NCBI GenBank assembly: GCA_949987565.1
Contig: OX465110.1
Coordinates: 15,726,290 to 15,790,289, forward strand
Length of the DNA stretch: 64,000 bases
Direction: 5' to 3'
Source of the DNA: Luidia sarsii
Taxonomy: Eukaryota > Echinodermata > Asteroidea > Paxillosida > Luidiidae
In this document: piece after piece, positions 54,967 through 64,000 of the stretch
How the letters are laid out: every line of letters begins with the position of its first letter
Position numbering within the stretch: position 1 is the stretch's first letter
Notes under the pieces: generated by a model
The model's database searches: none
What the model was told of the DNA's origin: nothing
The model's input: only the letters and a program-made list of their open reading frames with translations
Position numbers and translations under genes: made by a program

Positions 54967-57900
54967 TCATACGCTGTACATGTAGGGCTGCTCCTTCCCC
55001 CAAGACTTGTCCGGGGTGATGAAAGGGTTCAGCCAGGAGAAGGACATCTTCTGGCCAAAGACGGTCTTCATGGAAGCGCATCTCGTCTTCTTGACCCAAG
55101 TAGCTTTCTCCTGCTTGAGTTGCTCAATGCCCTGCGGGAAAAAAAACCGCAAAACAAAAAGGAATGTCGATATTTCATCAAGTGAAGGTTTTCATGGTGA
55201 GAATAGCAGACTATCTGTAAGTGATAGGTTTGCGGTAACACCAATGCACCATGCAATCATTTTTTGAGTATGTGTGGTTCTGAAAAGAATTGGAAGAACT
55301 TGACGTTTCAAACAATCTACTGAAGACGAACAGAGTATACTGTTTGAAATGTCAAGTTCTTCCAAATCTTTTCAGAACCACAGGCACTCACAGAAGAGAA
55401 ATTGCATGGTTTTACCGCAAACCTATCACTGATCAAGCTTGTTCAACTTCAAGAAGCATACAGTGGCAACTGTACCCCTCATCCTTAAAAAGAGTAAGAA
55501 CACATAAGTTTGACATGTAAGGCACACAGATGTAGCAAAATGCTTGCTGACTTCAATGCAAAATTAAATTTCAAATATGGAGAGGATCTGCCGCTTTGAT
55601 CCTAGCAGGACCTTTTTTTAAAGGCATTCTGCCTTTCAGAATTAAAAAAAAAATTACCTTCCCACCAACCTACCCTATTTTGAAACGGCATGTAATCGGA
55701 AGCAGAAATATTTTGGGTTGGCTACGTTGTTTGCTAGTCTGTGATTACTTCAGTAGTACGGTCGTAAGTTGGCAAAGTGAAATCACAATGGCAAGGAGCA
55801 TCCCCTATCCCACGACACACCAATAAATACTAGCGATCAAATCAAAACCCTTCTTACTGTCTCGTCTGTGCATATTGAGTGGATTTGCGTTCCAAACATG
55901 ATGGCAGTGAAGAGAGAGAAGAGCAGCGCTTCAAAGGTCAGGATCATGATGATGATGATGGTCGCTGGCGAGGAGAAGTAAGTGCAGTCGGCTGTGTCCA
56001 AGACAAAAAAAAAGCGGAAAATAATTTTGAGACATTAACTTTGAAACAGAACGAATGGTAGCAGAATTAACTCACACTTTACTTGAAGAAAAAAAAAAGA
56101 TCCAATCTTCATTTGCCTGATGAAGGTTAGCAGTACTACAGCAACCGAAACGTTGCTACCAGCAACGAGACATGCCATGACTTTGATCACCTTTCTCCTT
56201 ACCTTAACCTGATTCCTGTTCTCTAATGAGATCAAACTTATTTCTTTAATGCCTAACGCATCACAAAATCATGAGATTTTGAGAGAACTGTCCGTCCAAT
56301 TTTTGTGGTGCGCCAGACAATGGCTACTGTCTACATAACAATAGGTAGCCTATTGTGGATTTACGTTTTGTTTACACCCATTTTCGTTCAATAATAATAA
56401 TATTATAAATAGTATTTATAAAGCACCTTTACAGAAACAGATGAAAAAGCGCTCTACAAGACAAGGGCTGTGAGAACAGGGATGTTTTGAGTCGATTCCT
56501 AGAAATGATGACAGAAGCATTCCTGATATCAATAGGGAGAGGGTTCAGCAGGTTGGGATTGTCAATAGAGAAGGGTCTTTTCAACTCACCGCCCCACTGC
56601 GACTGGACACAGCCCAGGAAGTGAAAGAGCACCAGCATCAAGGCATGGGCAGACATTAGCATGATGTAAAGCTGCAGAACAAACAAAGGTGCAAGAGAAC
56701 GCGTAAGGGTCGTTCCCAACACGAAAATAATCTCGATTTGAATTGCGATTAAAAAAACTGTTGTTTTTTTTTTGGTCATGTCCACTCAGGCCAAAAAATC
56801 GGGAGCCGATTGCAGTTAGCAGTTGGTCAAATGGTGGGTGTGTCCTTGAGGGTGGCCCACGTAGGGAGCCATATAAACAAGCACAGCGTGATGTAAAGCT
56901 GCGGAACAAACAAAGGTGCAAGAGAACGCGTAAGGGTCGTTCCCAACACGAAAATAATCTCGATTTGAATCGCGATTCAAAAACTGTTGGGACACACAGG
57001 TCAAAAGATTGTGTCGCAAAAAATCGCGAGCTGATTGCGGTTAGCAGTTGGTCAAATGGTGGGTGTGTCCTTGAGGGTGGCCCACGTAGGGAGCCATATA
57101 AACAAGCATGGCACTTCCTTTCAATTAGTGGTGCATTGTGGGATAAAAAAAATGGTACGATTCAGTGGAGCGTTCCCACGCACAAAATAATCGCGTTTAT
57201 TGTGTACATACAATAAACGCATACAATACAAAATGTATTGTGTTCATACAATATCCAAATAATCGCGTTTATTTGGTGCAGTGGAAACGGCACCATAGTC
57301 TGAGCAGCTCGATTAACTACCATGGTGACTTCACTAACCTGGCCTGTGAAATACTATTCTAAAGCCGCGTTCGCATTGGACTTTTCTTCCGCGGCCACAT
57401 GGCAACTTACCACGACACACCACTTTTTAGCCTTGTTTCGGGCAACATTGAATAAAAAAAAAAATAAAAAAAAAAATCTCAGATTGTTTTCTTACTGTGA
57501 AGAGAACAAAGAATTTCTGGTTGCTCTCTCCCACACAATTGTTGACCCATGGGCAGTGGTGGTCCATTTTCCTGTAGGTGAGAAAAATCAAAACAGGCAC
57601 ATCACAGTACAGGAACCAAGCGTGGCAATGGAAAATCTTGCATTATTCTGTGTTTGTTTGTCAAATCTAGGGGCCGGATAGCTCAGATGGTAAGAGCGCT
57701 GGTGCGCAAAACCAGAGGTCTCGGGTTCAAGTCACGGTCCAGTCAAAGTTTGCTTTGCCATTTTTCAAAATGAATTTTTTTTTTTAGTTCATGCTAATAA
57801 GAATTTCAATATTCATGAGGATATTTGTGATGTCATCACAGGATCATGCAACAAAACCCAATTGGTTGTGTACATTTATACAAAAGTTTCTGGTTTTTCC

Positions 57901-60900
57901 TGCAGACCTATCCCTAAACCAGTTGACTTACTGCCAAAATGTATGCTTCATAATCATTTAGTGAAGGAGTTTTTCATCAAACCTAATCCAGAGGGATTAA
58001 TATACAGTTTGAAAGTTAAAGTTTTTTGTTAGGTTTTTTAAACTGTGGGTTCCTGACTTCCTGACATGAACTTACAATAGTGCCCTAATTATTATAAGGA
58101 TATTTTTAAAGGTAAACAAGATGACAAATAACTTACTCCACTAAGAAAAAGAAGCTTGCCAATATGTTTGTACACTTATAGATCCCTAGCTGACAGCAGA
58201 AAATGAGCTTGACTGTGATATTCATTGCACAGACCCTTTAAAGCCCCTACACACCATTTGCACCAATCCAAATTTCTAAAAAAAAAAAAAGTAACTAACT
58301 TAAGTGGGAGTAAATACCAGTATCAGAAATGCTATCAGACATTTTGTATGAATTTCCAATAGCTGTTTTAAAACGACTTTTGGACAAATCCAACATGGTC
58401 CATTTGTCCAACTGATTCAAGATTTACCCCGGTACTCACAATTTGAATGCACATTGGGGGGCTATTGAAAAATCTGCTAGGTGCATTTTACGATCCTGGA
58501 AACTGACACAGTTCGATGAAAAAAATGAGTCAGTTTTTCACCATTTTCTAGCGAGATGGTTGACAGATCGAGCTGAAACTTTCACAGGCGTGTTATTTCA
58601 TGCATATGCTGGATTAGACAAAGTATGGACACGTTTCTAGGACCTTTACCAATGTGTGTAGGTGTTATTTCATGCATGCTGGATTAGACAAAGTATGGAC
58701 GCGTTTCTAAGACCTTTACCGATGTGTGTAGGGGCGTTAAGATTCTAAGGGACACTCTGCTCAGGTGTACAAAACCAATGGCAGCCTTCTGTGGGTGCGG
58801 TACCTACTTGATACACCGCCTGCAGATACTGCAGTGATGGGCACGTTCAGGCTTGATGCTGATGCATTTGGGACATCGGTACACCACCTGGCCGACCGTC
58901 AAGCCCATGTTGTTGATGTGCTCCCTGGTGGCATTCCCTAGAGGCACAGCTCCCTAGCAGAAAAAGAATCACATCCAAAATCAAACTCACTTCTATCCTG
59001 ATTCATCCATTGAAGTTTGTCCTGCTCGGCGCGATAAGCACTGAGCGCTCAGTGCTTTGCCGATGCCCGATGAAAACATTTCAGGCAGCCCGGGCGGGAT
59101 TTGAACCCGGGACTCCTGCTTTCGAGTGCAGACTTCTTCACCACTCGTTCACCGAGCTGGTTTGAGGTTGTGTGGCGGATTTGAATATTGTATGACGGCT
59201 GGTACTGCATTGTATCATAGATATACAGTAACATGATGTTCAGGTTCACTGAGGTTAGCTCTGCTCAACGTGATCAACACAGAGCGCTCAAAAGCTAGAG
59301 GGCCTGACGTTTCGATCCTTGCAGGATCTTTCTCAAAGGCAGGGCCGCTGCCTATGTTCATTCATTCGAGAAAGGTCCTGCTAGGATCAAAACGTCAGGC
59401 CCTCTAACCTTTGAGATTGATGTATATTGCAGGCCATTTTAGTCAGTGAGCAGTTTGCAACAGTTTTTTGTTGAATTAACTTCCTTTACGAACTCACCGG
59501 ATCGGTCATCATCGCACGCATGTGCGACACCACCGAGTTGAAGGAGAGAGTGTAGAAGATGAGGCCGTTGATCAGCGAGTAGAGGTCCCAGCCCCTGGGA
59601 AGGAGGATGCACGTCAGGACAGCGAACCCTCCGTAGGCAATGAGAAGGTAGGTGAAGACGGCACAGATGATACCGCAGGGATCCTGCAAATGGACAGCCA
59701 ATGATACGAGTAAGAACTTGTCAACAAATCAATAAGACTTAAGGCTTTGCATGGTGGGTGATATAATATAAGCAGTGGCTATTGTTACGGCAGTCGTCCG
59801 TATGGTTTCCCTGACTTCACAGTATTTGTCAGGATGTTTAGCTCTTGGAACCAGACTATCAGCTAATAGACTGGTTCAACCAGCCTGCAAAGCTGACGAA
59901 ATACAATCAAGTCAGGGAACCACACAGACGACTGCCGTAACAACAGCCACTGCGTATAATATAAGGTCTCTTAAACTTAAAGAAGAGGTATGGGTCTTTT
60001 CAGAACCATACCTCTTCTTTAAGAGACCTTATAATTATCATATATGATGTCACCCAAAGACCAAACCCTCCTATATAACTTGTCAACAGCAAAATAATCC
60101 AGCAAAATGAATGATGTAATCATAAGTGCTTTATAATGTTGATTCTTGGAATTTTTCTTTCTTAAAGAAAATAAATTCTGTGTTCAAATCATCTGTAGAC
60201 GTAGTAAGGTTAGCCGTGATTCTCTGTTGTAACTAATCATTTTAAATCTCTCACAGCCAGACAGCCTTTTAGAACTAAGTTTAAGAATTTGTAGCATACA
60301 TAAAGCGCAAAGTATTTCACTTAGACTGAGAGGTAACTGAATTAAAAACAGGAAAATATTCAACTTTTCATTCAACCATCACAAAAAACAAAGTCAACAT
60401 TTGTTATTTCTTTTGATGAAAATCCTCCAAACTTGAATGTTTGCTATATAATCTATTGTTTAATTTAGTATAATTTCTCTGCCTTTGAAAAAGGTCCTGC
60501 TATTGCTAGGATCGAAACATCAGGCCCACTGAATTTATAAATTATAGATAATTATTATTAATTTATAATTACCAAATAAATATTTCAGTATTTATTTGTA
60601 GCAATTCCTAATCTCTTCAGAAGCATGATTTTTCTTTGAATTATAATATACATTGAAAACAATCAAAGAATAATTGATGAAGATTAATTTTGGGGTTGAC
60701 CTTTGAACTTGGCTTGCTCAATCAACTCAATCAGTCAATCTTACGTACTCGAACGAACCAAACATCTTGGATTCCCAGCTTGACGGCCAGACCGCAACAA
60801 GAGCAGCATTTATTACTGGAGGCCATCATCTTCTTGAGCTTGGCATTAGCAGCCTCGGTGTCTTCCTCGTCTTTGCCCTTCCCACCCCCAGGATGAAGGG

Positions 60901-60919
60901 GTTCAAGCCGTAGACTCAT
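54967..60919 (-). CDS. ZDHHC3/7: ZDHHC3/7-type palmitoyltransferase, complete
   Basis: Seven exons, in transcript order: 60919-60749, 59683-59498, 58953-58808, 57571-57496, 56671-56590, 55991-55858, 55131-54967 (TGA). 319 residues; human ZDHHC3 and ZDHHC7 have about 300. Exon 1 has a Cys-rich [10 protein letters not shown] and ends VWFVR. Exon 2 holds two membrane helices and ends HMRAMMTDP. Exons 3-4 form the zinc-binding cysteine-rich domain ([40 protein letters not shown]) with the active-site Cys in DHHC at about residue 174. Exons 5-6 hold helices 3 and 4, followed by [13 protein letters not shown]. The C terminus [15 protein letters not shown] ... PYMYSV matches ZDHHC3/7. These enzymes S-palmitoylate proteins at the Golgi. 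It is probably the single invertebrate counterpart of both vertebrate genes. The 5' end faces EXOSC7. The exon-5 acceptor region is tandemly duplicated upstream. Confidence 0.94.
55185..55440. mobile_element. F2 full copy (inverted arms)
   Basis: ataggtttgcggtaacacca ... ggttctgaaaagaattggaa ... gacgtttcaaacaatctact and the whole series again inverted, ending ggttttaccgcaaacctatc. The arms are over 110 bp, centred near 55322. This copy defines the complete F2 layout. Last ZDHHC intron. Confidence 0.85.
55575..55640. mobile_element. F1 fragment
   Basis: gaggatctgccgctttgatc, ctagcaggacctttttttaa, aggcattctgcctttcag. Core of the hairpin only. Confidence 0.6.
56655..57112. repeat. Tandem duplication of ~228 bp at the ZDHHC exon-5 acceptor
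   Basis: Copy 1 (about 56658-56885) and copy 2 (about 56886-57112) share gatgtaaagctgc(a/g)gaac, aaaggtgcaagagaacgcgt, aagggtcgttcccaacacga, a ttagcagttggtcaaatggt block and ggtggcccacgtagggagcc. Copy 1 includes the first bases of exon 5 and its acceptor; copy 2 repeats that splice border upstream with an altered coding start (its acceptor reads ccgcag). A third partial piece (cgttcccacgcacaaaataa) is at 57170. Confidence 0.8.
57672..57775 (+). mobile_element. SINE-A copy, tRNA-like head well paired
   Basis: ggccggatagctcagatggt, aagagcgctggtgcgcaaaa, ccagaggtctcgggttcaag. Acceptor, D, anticodon and T arms can all pair, and ctggt/accag is perfect. The loop lacks U33 and the SINE tail follows, so it is a SINE head and not a tRNA gene. 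ZDHHC intron 3. Confidence 0.75.
59010..59165 (-). mobile_element. SINE-B copy, reverse strand
   Basis: Head at 59086-59161 on the reverse strand (agctcggtgaacgagtggtg ... cgggttcaaatcccgcccgg); the tail runs to about 59015 (cagtgctttgccgatgcccg, cactgagcgctcagtg). Confidence 0.8.
59290..59470. mobile_element. F1 copy
   Basis: gggcctgacgtttcgatcct, gcaggatctttctcaaaggc, inverted gagaaaggtcctgctaggat and aaaacgtcaggccctctaac, then the tagtcagtgagcagtttgca terminus. It ends about 30 bp from the ZDHHC exon-2 donor. Confidence 0.8.
59740..60076. mobile_element. F2 copy split by a CGCAGTGG-family MITE
   Basis: Left F2 part aaggctttgcatggtgggtg (to 59772), right F2 part from 59955 (aggtctcttaaacttaaaga ... 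agaaccatacctcttcttta ... caaaccctcctatata). The MITE occupies 59773-59954. The same 11 bases, tataatataag, occur at 59762-59772 and 59955-59965. Confidence 0.8.
59773..59954. mobile_element. 182-bp MITE, second copy of the CGCAGTGG family
   Basis: cagtggctattgttacggca ... tgccgtaacaacagccactg cg. The whole interior (tatttgtcaggatgtttagc, ctcttggaaccagactatca) matches the 14704-14886 copy, with only a few differences. Confidence 0.88.
60474..60540. mobile_element. F1 half-copy
   Basis: ctctgcctttgaaaaaggtc, ctgctattgctaggatcgaa, acatcaggcccactgaattt. The centre has a small ctattg insertion. ZDHHC intron 1. Confidence 0.65.
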
Positions 60920-61526
60920 GGTGACCCAACCCTAGATATTTCTAATAATTTTTACTTAGGTCTAGCCTTACCACACCTTGAACGAATCTAGACAACCGTG
61001 TCACAAAAAGGGGTTATTGAAGACGTTATTCCCGAACTTCAGTATTCTGTCTTGCAAAACCAAGAATCTGTCAGGATAATTCAGAGGATACACGGCATTT
61101 CGTTCCAAGGTAATTCTGCAAAGTTATCTTTAACAATGCGGAAAACAGATTAAATGAAAAGATAATTTCTGAGTCGATTTCGATACACAATCATAACAAA
61201 TATTTGGAAGGGCGCCCTCTCTCATCCAGGAAGTCAGTTTCTGAAAGGACAAACCATTTTAATTAAGGGGTGGTGTATTTTTTATTTATAACTAGATATC
61301 AAATAATCGTTCAGGAATAGCAAAAAATATTAAATATAATATCTATTACCTAATCGAAATCAAACAACTAGGTTGAGTCAAATAATTAAAGAGTAACGAA
61401 TATAAAAACAAAAATACCAAATTTACTAGCAACCCCTTTTTAAACAATAGGGTCTTGGTGCTTACATTGCACATGCACGCACGTGCTGTTCAAAGTTAAT
61501 GCGCGCAAGGTAATTTAACTACTCAA
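60920..61526. promoter_or_regulatory. Divergent promoter region of ZDHHC and EXOSC7
   Basis: Only 607 bp separate the two start codons. No TATA box lies close to either start. It includes gggcgccctctctc near 61210 and, before EXOSC7, catgcacgcacgtgctg. Shared regulation is inference from the spacing. Confidence 0.55.
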
Positions 61527-64000
61527 ATGGCGAAAGTTCGACTAAGTACGGGTGAAAAGACCTTTATAATCCATGGAGTGCAGGTAAGATATTGTAATTC
61601 CATTTAAGAAATGAGGAAACTACCTTTCAACCAGTCTCTGAAGCTAATGGTGACAATCAGACGAGGACAGAAAAATCAGCCGTCATTTCATCAGAGTAGC
61701 TTGGACCTAAAACGGCTTTTTAATGTCATCACTTTGATTTTGAATGCCAACTTCCCCTGCTCATCTATTTAACTTAAGAGTTATTAAGTATTATTAATAT
61801 TATTTATTTTATGTATTATCTACATGTAATCCATCGAAGGCTCGTCCAATCAACACTGTTTCCCATGCTTGTCATTTCCTAGTCCGAGCTCTTCCTACCT
61901 CCATGGTCCGAGTAACTGGAACCTTACATAAGTTACATACACATACAGTACACTTGACCAGTACAGTTTATTGTTTAGTTACACACTTATAACTACAGTA
62001 CAGTACAGCTAGTTACAAATTAATGTTCAACTTTATTTTTTGTTTCATTTAAAAAAAAAGGTAACACGTCCAAATATGAAATAGACAATTTCCACAGTGA
62101 CGACTGAGTATATAATTATAAATTATAAATACTACAATTTTGTTTAAATAATTTTTCCCAGAAAAAGGCATGAAATTTACACTTTTAAATTTATTTTTTA
62201 CCCCCTCCCCCCCCAAAAGGTAGGTGGCCTCCAAAAAGAATGCAGGGGCGGCATGGATGCTAAATTTTTTTTTTTTACTTGGCCTAGTAAAGTATGTACT
62301 ATGTAGTAATGAATAATGATGAAAATCATCTTCTCAAAAAAACTTTCATTTTTGTCTTTAGGATGGTCTTCGTACGGATGGTCGTAGCTGTGAGGCCTTC
62401 CGTCCTATGGAGTTAGAGTGCGGTGTCGTCTCCAACACCAGCGGCTCTGCGCGTCTGCGCCTGTCCAACACGGAGATCCTGGTGGGCGTCAAGGCGGAGA
62501 TGGGCAAGCCGCGCCCCTCCCGCCCGAACGAGGGCCATCTGGAGTTCTTTGTGGACCTCTCGGCCAACGCCTCGCCAGAGTTCGAAGGTCGGGGCGGGGA
62601 GGAGCTCGCCACGGAGATAGCCAACACGCTGCTGTCGACCTATGACCTGAGGAGCGCTGTGGATTATGGGATGCTCTGCGTACTCCCGCAGCAGTGCTGC
62701 TGGGTGGTTTACGTCGATGTCGTTGTCTTGGAATGCGGAGGGAATCTATTCGATGCCATCGGCTTGGCCGTCAAAGCTGCTTTGTATAATACAAGGTAAG
62801 ATGATCAATCGTTCAAGTAGGTTAGTAGGTAATTTAGTGGTGCTAGCTGTTACTGTCAAGCAGTACAAGAAAAATCCACAAATCCATTTTCGGAAAAACC
62901 TAACTCCAAAGTCATACGGATATACATGTATGAGGCAGTTAATGGTTGAATGTCTCTGACTGGTGCTCCCACCACTAGTTAGTTGACTATTTGGGAAGGC
63001 CGCCATCTAAGGGCTGGATGCTGTGGATGGTAAGACCGCTTGTATCCAAAACCAGAGGTCTTGGGTTCAAGTCCCCGTCCAGTCAAAGATGTCTTTGCCA
63101 TTTTTCAAAATTGTTCAAAAGTTCCCAGTCAGTGTTTCTTTTGTTTGTTTCACTCTTATTAAAGATAAACTCGTTTGGCCTTTCTTAATTTGTTTCTGCA
63201 GAATTCCAAAGGTCAGAGTTCAAGTGGACAGCGAAGGTCAGGAGGAGATTGAAGTCTCTGATGACCCTCACGATGTGGTTTTACTGGACACGAGTAACAT
63301 GCCACTACTGGTGACTGTCAGCAAGGCAAGTGACCGTCTTGCTGGTCATTGTAATCTAATATTCATCCGTTAGTGTATGCATGCCATGCATGCCATGTAC
63401 ACAATGTACATAATAATTATGTGTGTGCCGAGTCATGGTAAACATTTGTTGCTGGACTGTGTCATCTTTTTGTTTGTCACATACAGTAAAATCTTGAATT
63501 CTCGAAGTCGGAAACTCTGTTTAACTTGAAGTCATACTGTATTAAGCAGGGGAACATTGAATTAAAAAAGTTGAAATTAAATTGTTTCTGACTGGTGCCC
63601 CCACCCCGGCAAAGACTAGTTGACTATTTGGGAAGGCCACCATCTAAGGGCTGGATAGCTCAGATGGTAAGAGCACTGGTACGTTAATCCAGAGGTCTCG
63701 GGTTCAAGTCACGAGTCAAAGTTTTCTTGGCCAATTTAAAGAATTGTTTAGAAGTTCCCAGTCAGTTTTCCCTTGATTTGTTTGACTTTTTTAACACTTC
63801 TGCTGCCAATCACTTGATCACTGGATCACTAACAATGAACTTTTCACAGTCAGAGCACCATCTGCCGTGTTCAAAAGAAAAGCTAATGGCTGAACTACAA
63901 CAGCACATTTCTGCTCTTCGGTAATCGTCTCACGACTCTCGCCCTCTATTTTTGGCGGGATCACGCAGATTGGTCAGCAGCACGTTGTGGACGCCACGCT
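61527..64000 (+). CDS. EXOSC7: EXOSC7/RRP42 exosome core subunit, 5' part
   Basis: Exons 61527-61583, 62362-62795, 63202-63325 and 63969 to beyond the edge; about 215 residues seen, where the human protein has 291. It starts MAKVRLSTGEKTFIIHGVQ. Then DGLRTDGRSCEAFRPMELEC, VVSNTSGSARLRLSNTEILV, GVKAEMGKPRPSRPNEG, LEFFVDLSANASPEFEGRGG, YVDVVVLECGGNLFDAIGLA and VKAALYNTRIPKVRV follow, the RNase PH fold of archaeal-Rrp42-type exosome ring subunits. It is one of six ring proteins of the RNA exosome and is catalytically inactive in animals; the complex degrades and trims RNA in nucleus and cytoplasm. Intron 3 begins AAG|gcaagt, a GC donor; only this junction joins VTVSK to IGQQHVVDATL in frame. Two SINE-A copies lie in introns 2 and 3. 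Confidence 0.96.
63012..63140 (+). mobile_element. SINE-A copy in EXOSC7 intron 2
   Basis: Head at 63012-63084 (ggctggatgctgtggatggt ... tgggttcaagtccccgtcca), A box mutated, B box intact; right side tttgccatttttcaaaattg and ttcccagtcagtgttt. Confidence 0.75.
63585..63785 (+). mobile_element. SINE-A copy in EXOSC7 intron 3
   Basis: Left side tgactggtgcccccaccccg, head at 63649-63717 (ggctggatagctcagatggt ... cgggttcaagtcacgagtca), right side aagttcccagtcagttttcc. Confidence 0.78.

Noticed and set aside
57672..57744. tRNA gene with GCA anticodon
   Set aside because: Best-paired SINE-A head, but position 33 is not U and SINE sequence continues directly on the 3' side.

Overview
The window is eukaryotic nuclear DNA from an animal. 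Genes have many introns with GT..AG junctions and AT-rich introns, and the intergenic space is packed with short inverted-repeat elements and tRNA-derived SINEs. The gene set (CLPTM1L, PDCD5, a Rab, COX4, a C20orf96-like coiled-coil protein, an IgGFc/EGF secreted protein, a ZDHHC3/7 palmitoyltransferase, EXOSC7) and the IgGFc protein architecture point to a marine invertebrate deuterostome. An echinoderm such as a sea star is my best guess, but this rests on gene style and is not proven. I rebuilt exon boundaries by hand; all reading frames close across the junctions given.

Layout. 329-6906 (+): the 3' eleven coding exons of CLPTM1L, an ER scramblase-family membrane protein; its 5' part lies before the window. 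8610-15790 (-): complete six-exon PDCD5, convergent with CLPTM1L. Its third intron carries a 2.4-kb, 63-bp minisatellite with 38 same-length copies, and its first intron holds a terminal-inverted-repeat transposon with a second element nested inside. 19165-20924 (-): a two-exon Rab-family GTPase whose switch II reads DTANM instead of DTAGQ. 20925-26217: repeat-rich with no gene seen. 26960-29730 (+): three-exon COX4 with a 33-bp minisatellite in intron 1. 29731-33713: transposon-rich spacer. 33714-39648 (-): eight-coding-exon C20orf96-like coiled-coil gene. 41954-50779 (+): six-exon gene for a secreted protein of about 1478 residues in the order signal peptide, IgGFc, EGF, EGF, IgGFc, IgGFc; every intron is phase 1. 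50780-54966: spacer with satellites, SINEs and a large foldback element. 54967-60919 (-): seven-exon ZDHHC3/7-type palmitoyltransferase. 61527-64000 (+): 5' four exons of EXOSC7, divergent from ZDHHC and using a GC-AG intron; it runs off the right edge.

The genes do not form a pathway. They are mostly housekeeping genes (GPI-lipid handling, respiration, RNA exosome, palmitoylation, trafficking), with one probable secreted mucus or immune-type protein. Two gene pairs are head to head (C20orf96-like with IgGFc/EGF, ZDHHC with EXOSC7), and CLPTM1L/PDCD5 are tail to tail.

The most unusual content is the IgGFc/EGF gene built of symmetrical phase-1 domain exons, the Rab with altered catalytic residues, the very homogeneous PDCD5 intron minisatellite, and two families of foldback elements with about 20 and about 11 copies in 64 kb. 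I see no rRNA gene, functional tRNA gene, CRISPR array or bacterial-type operon.
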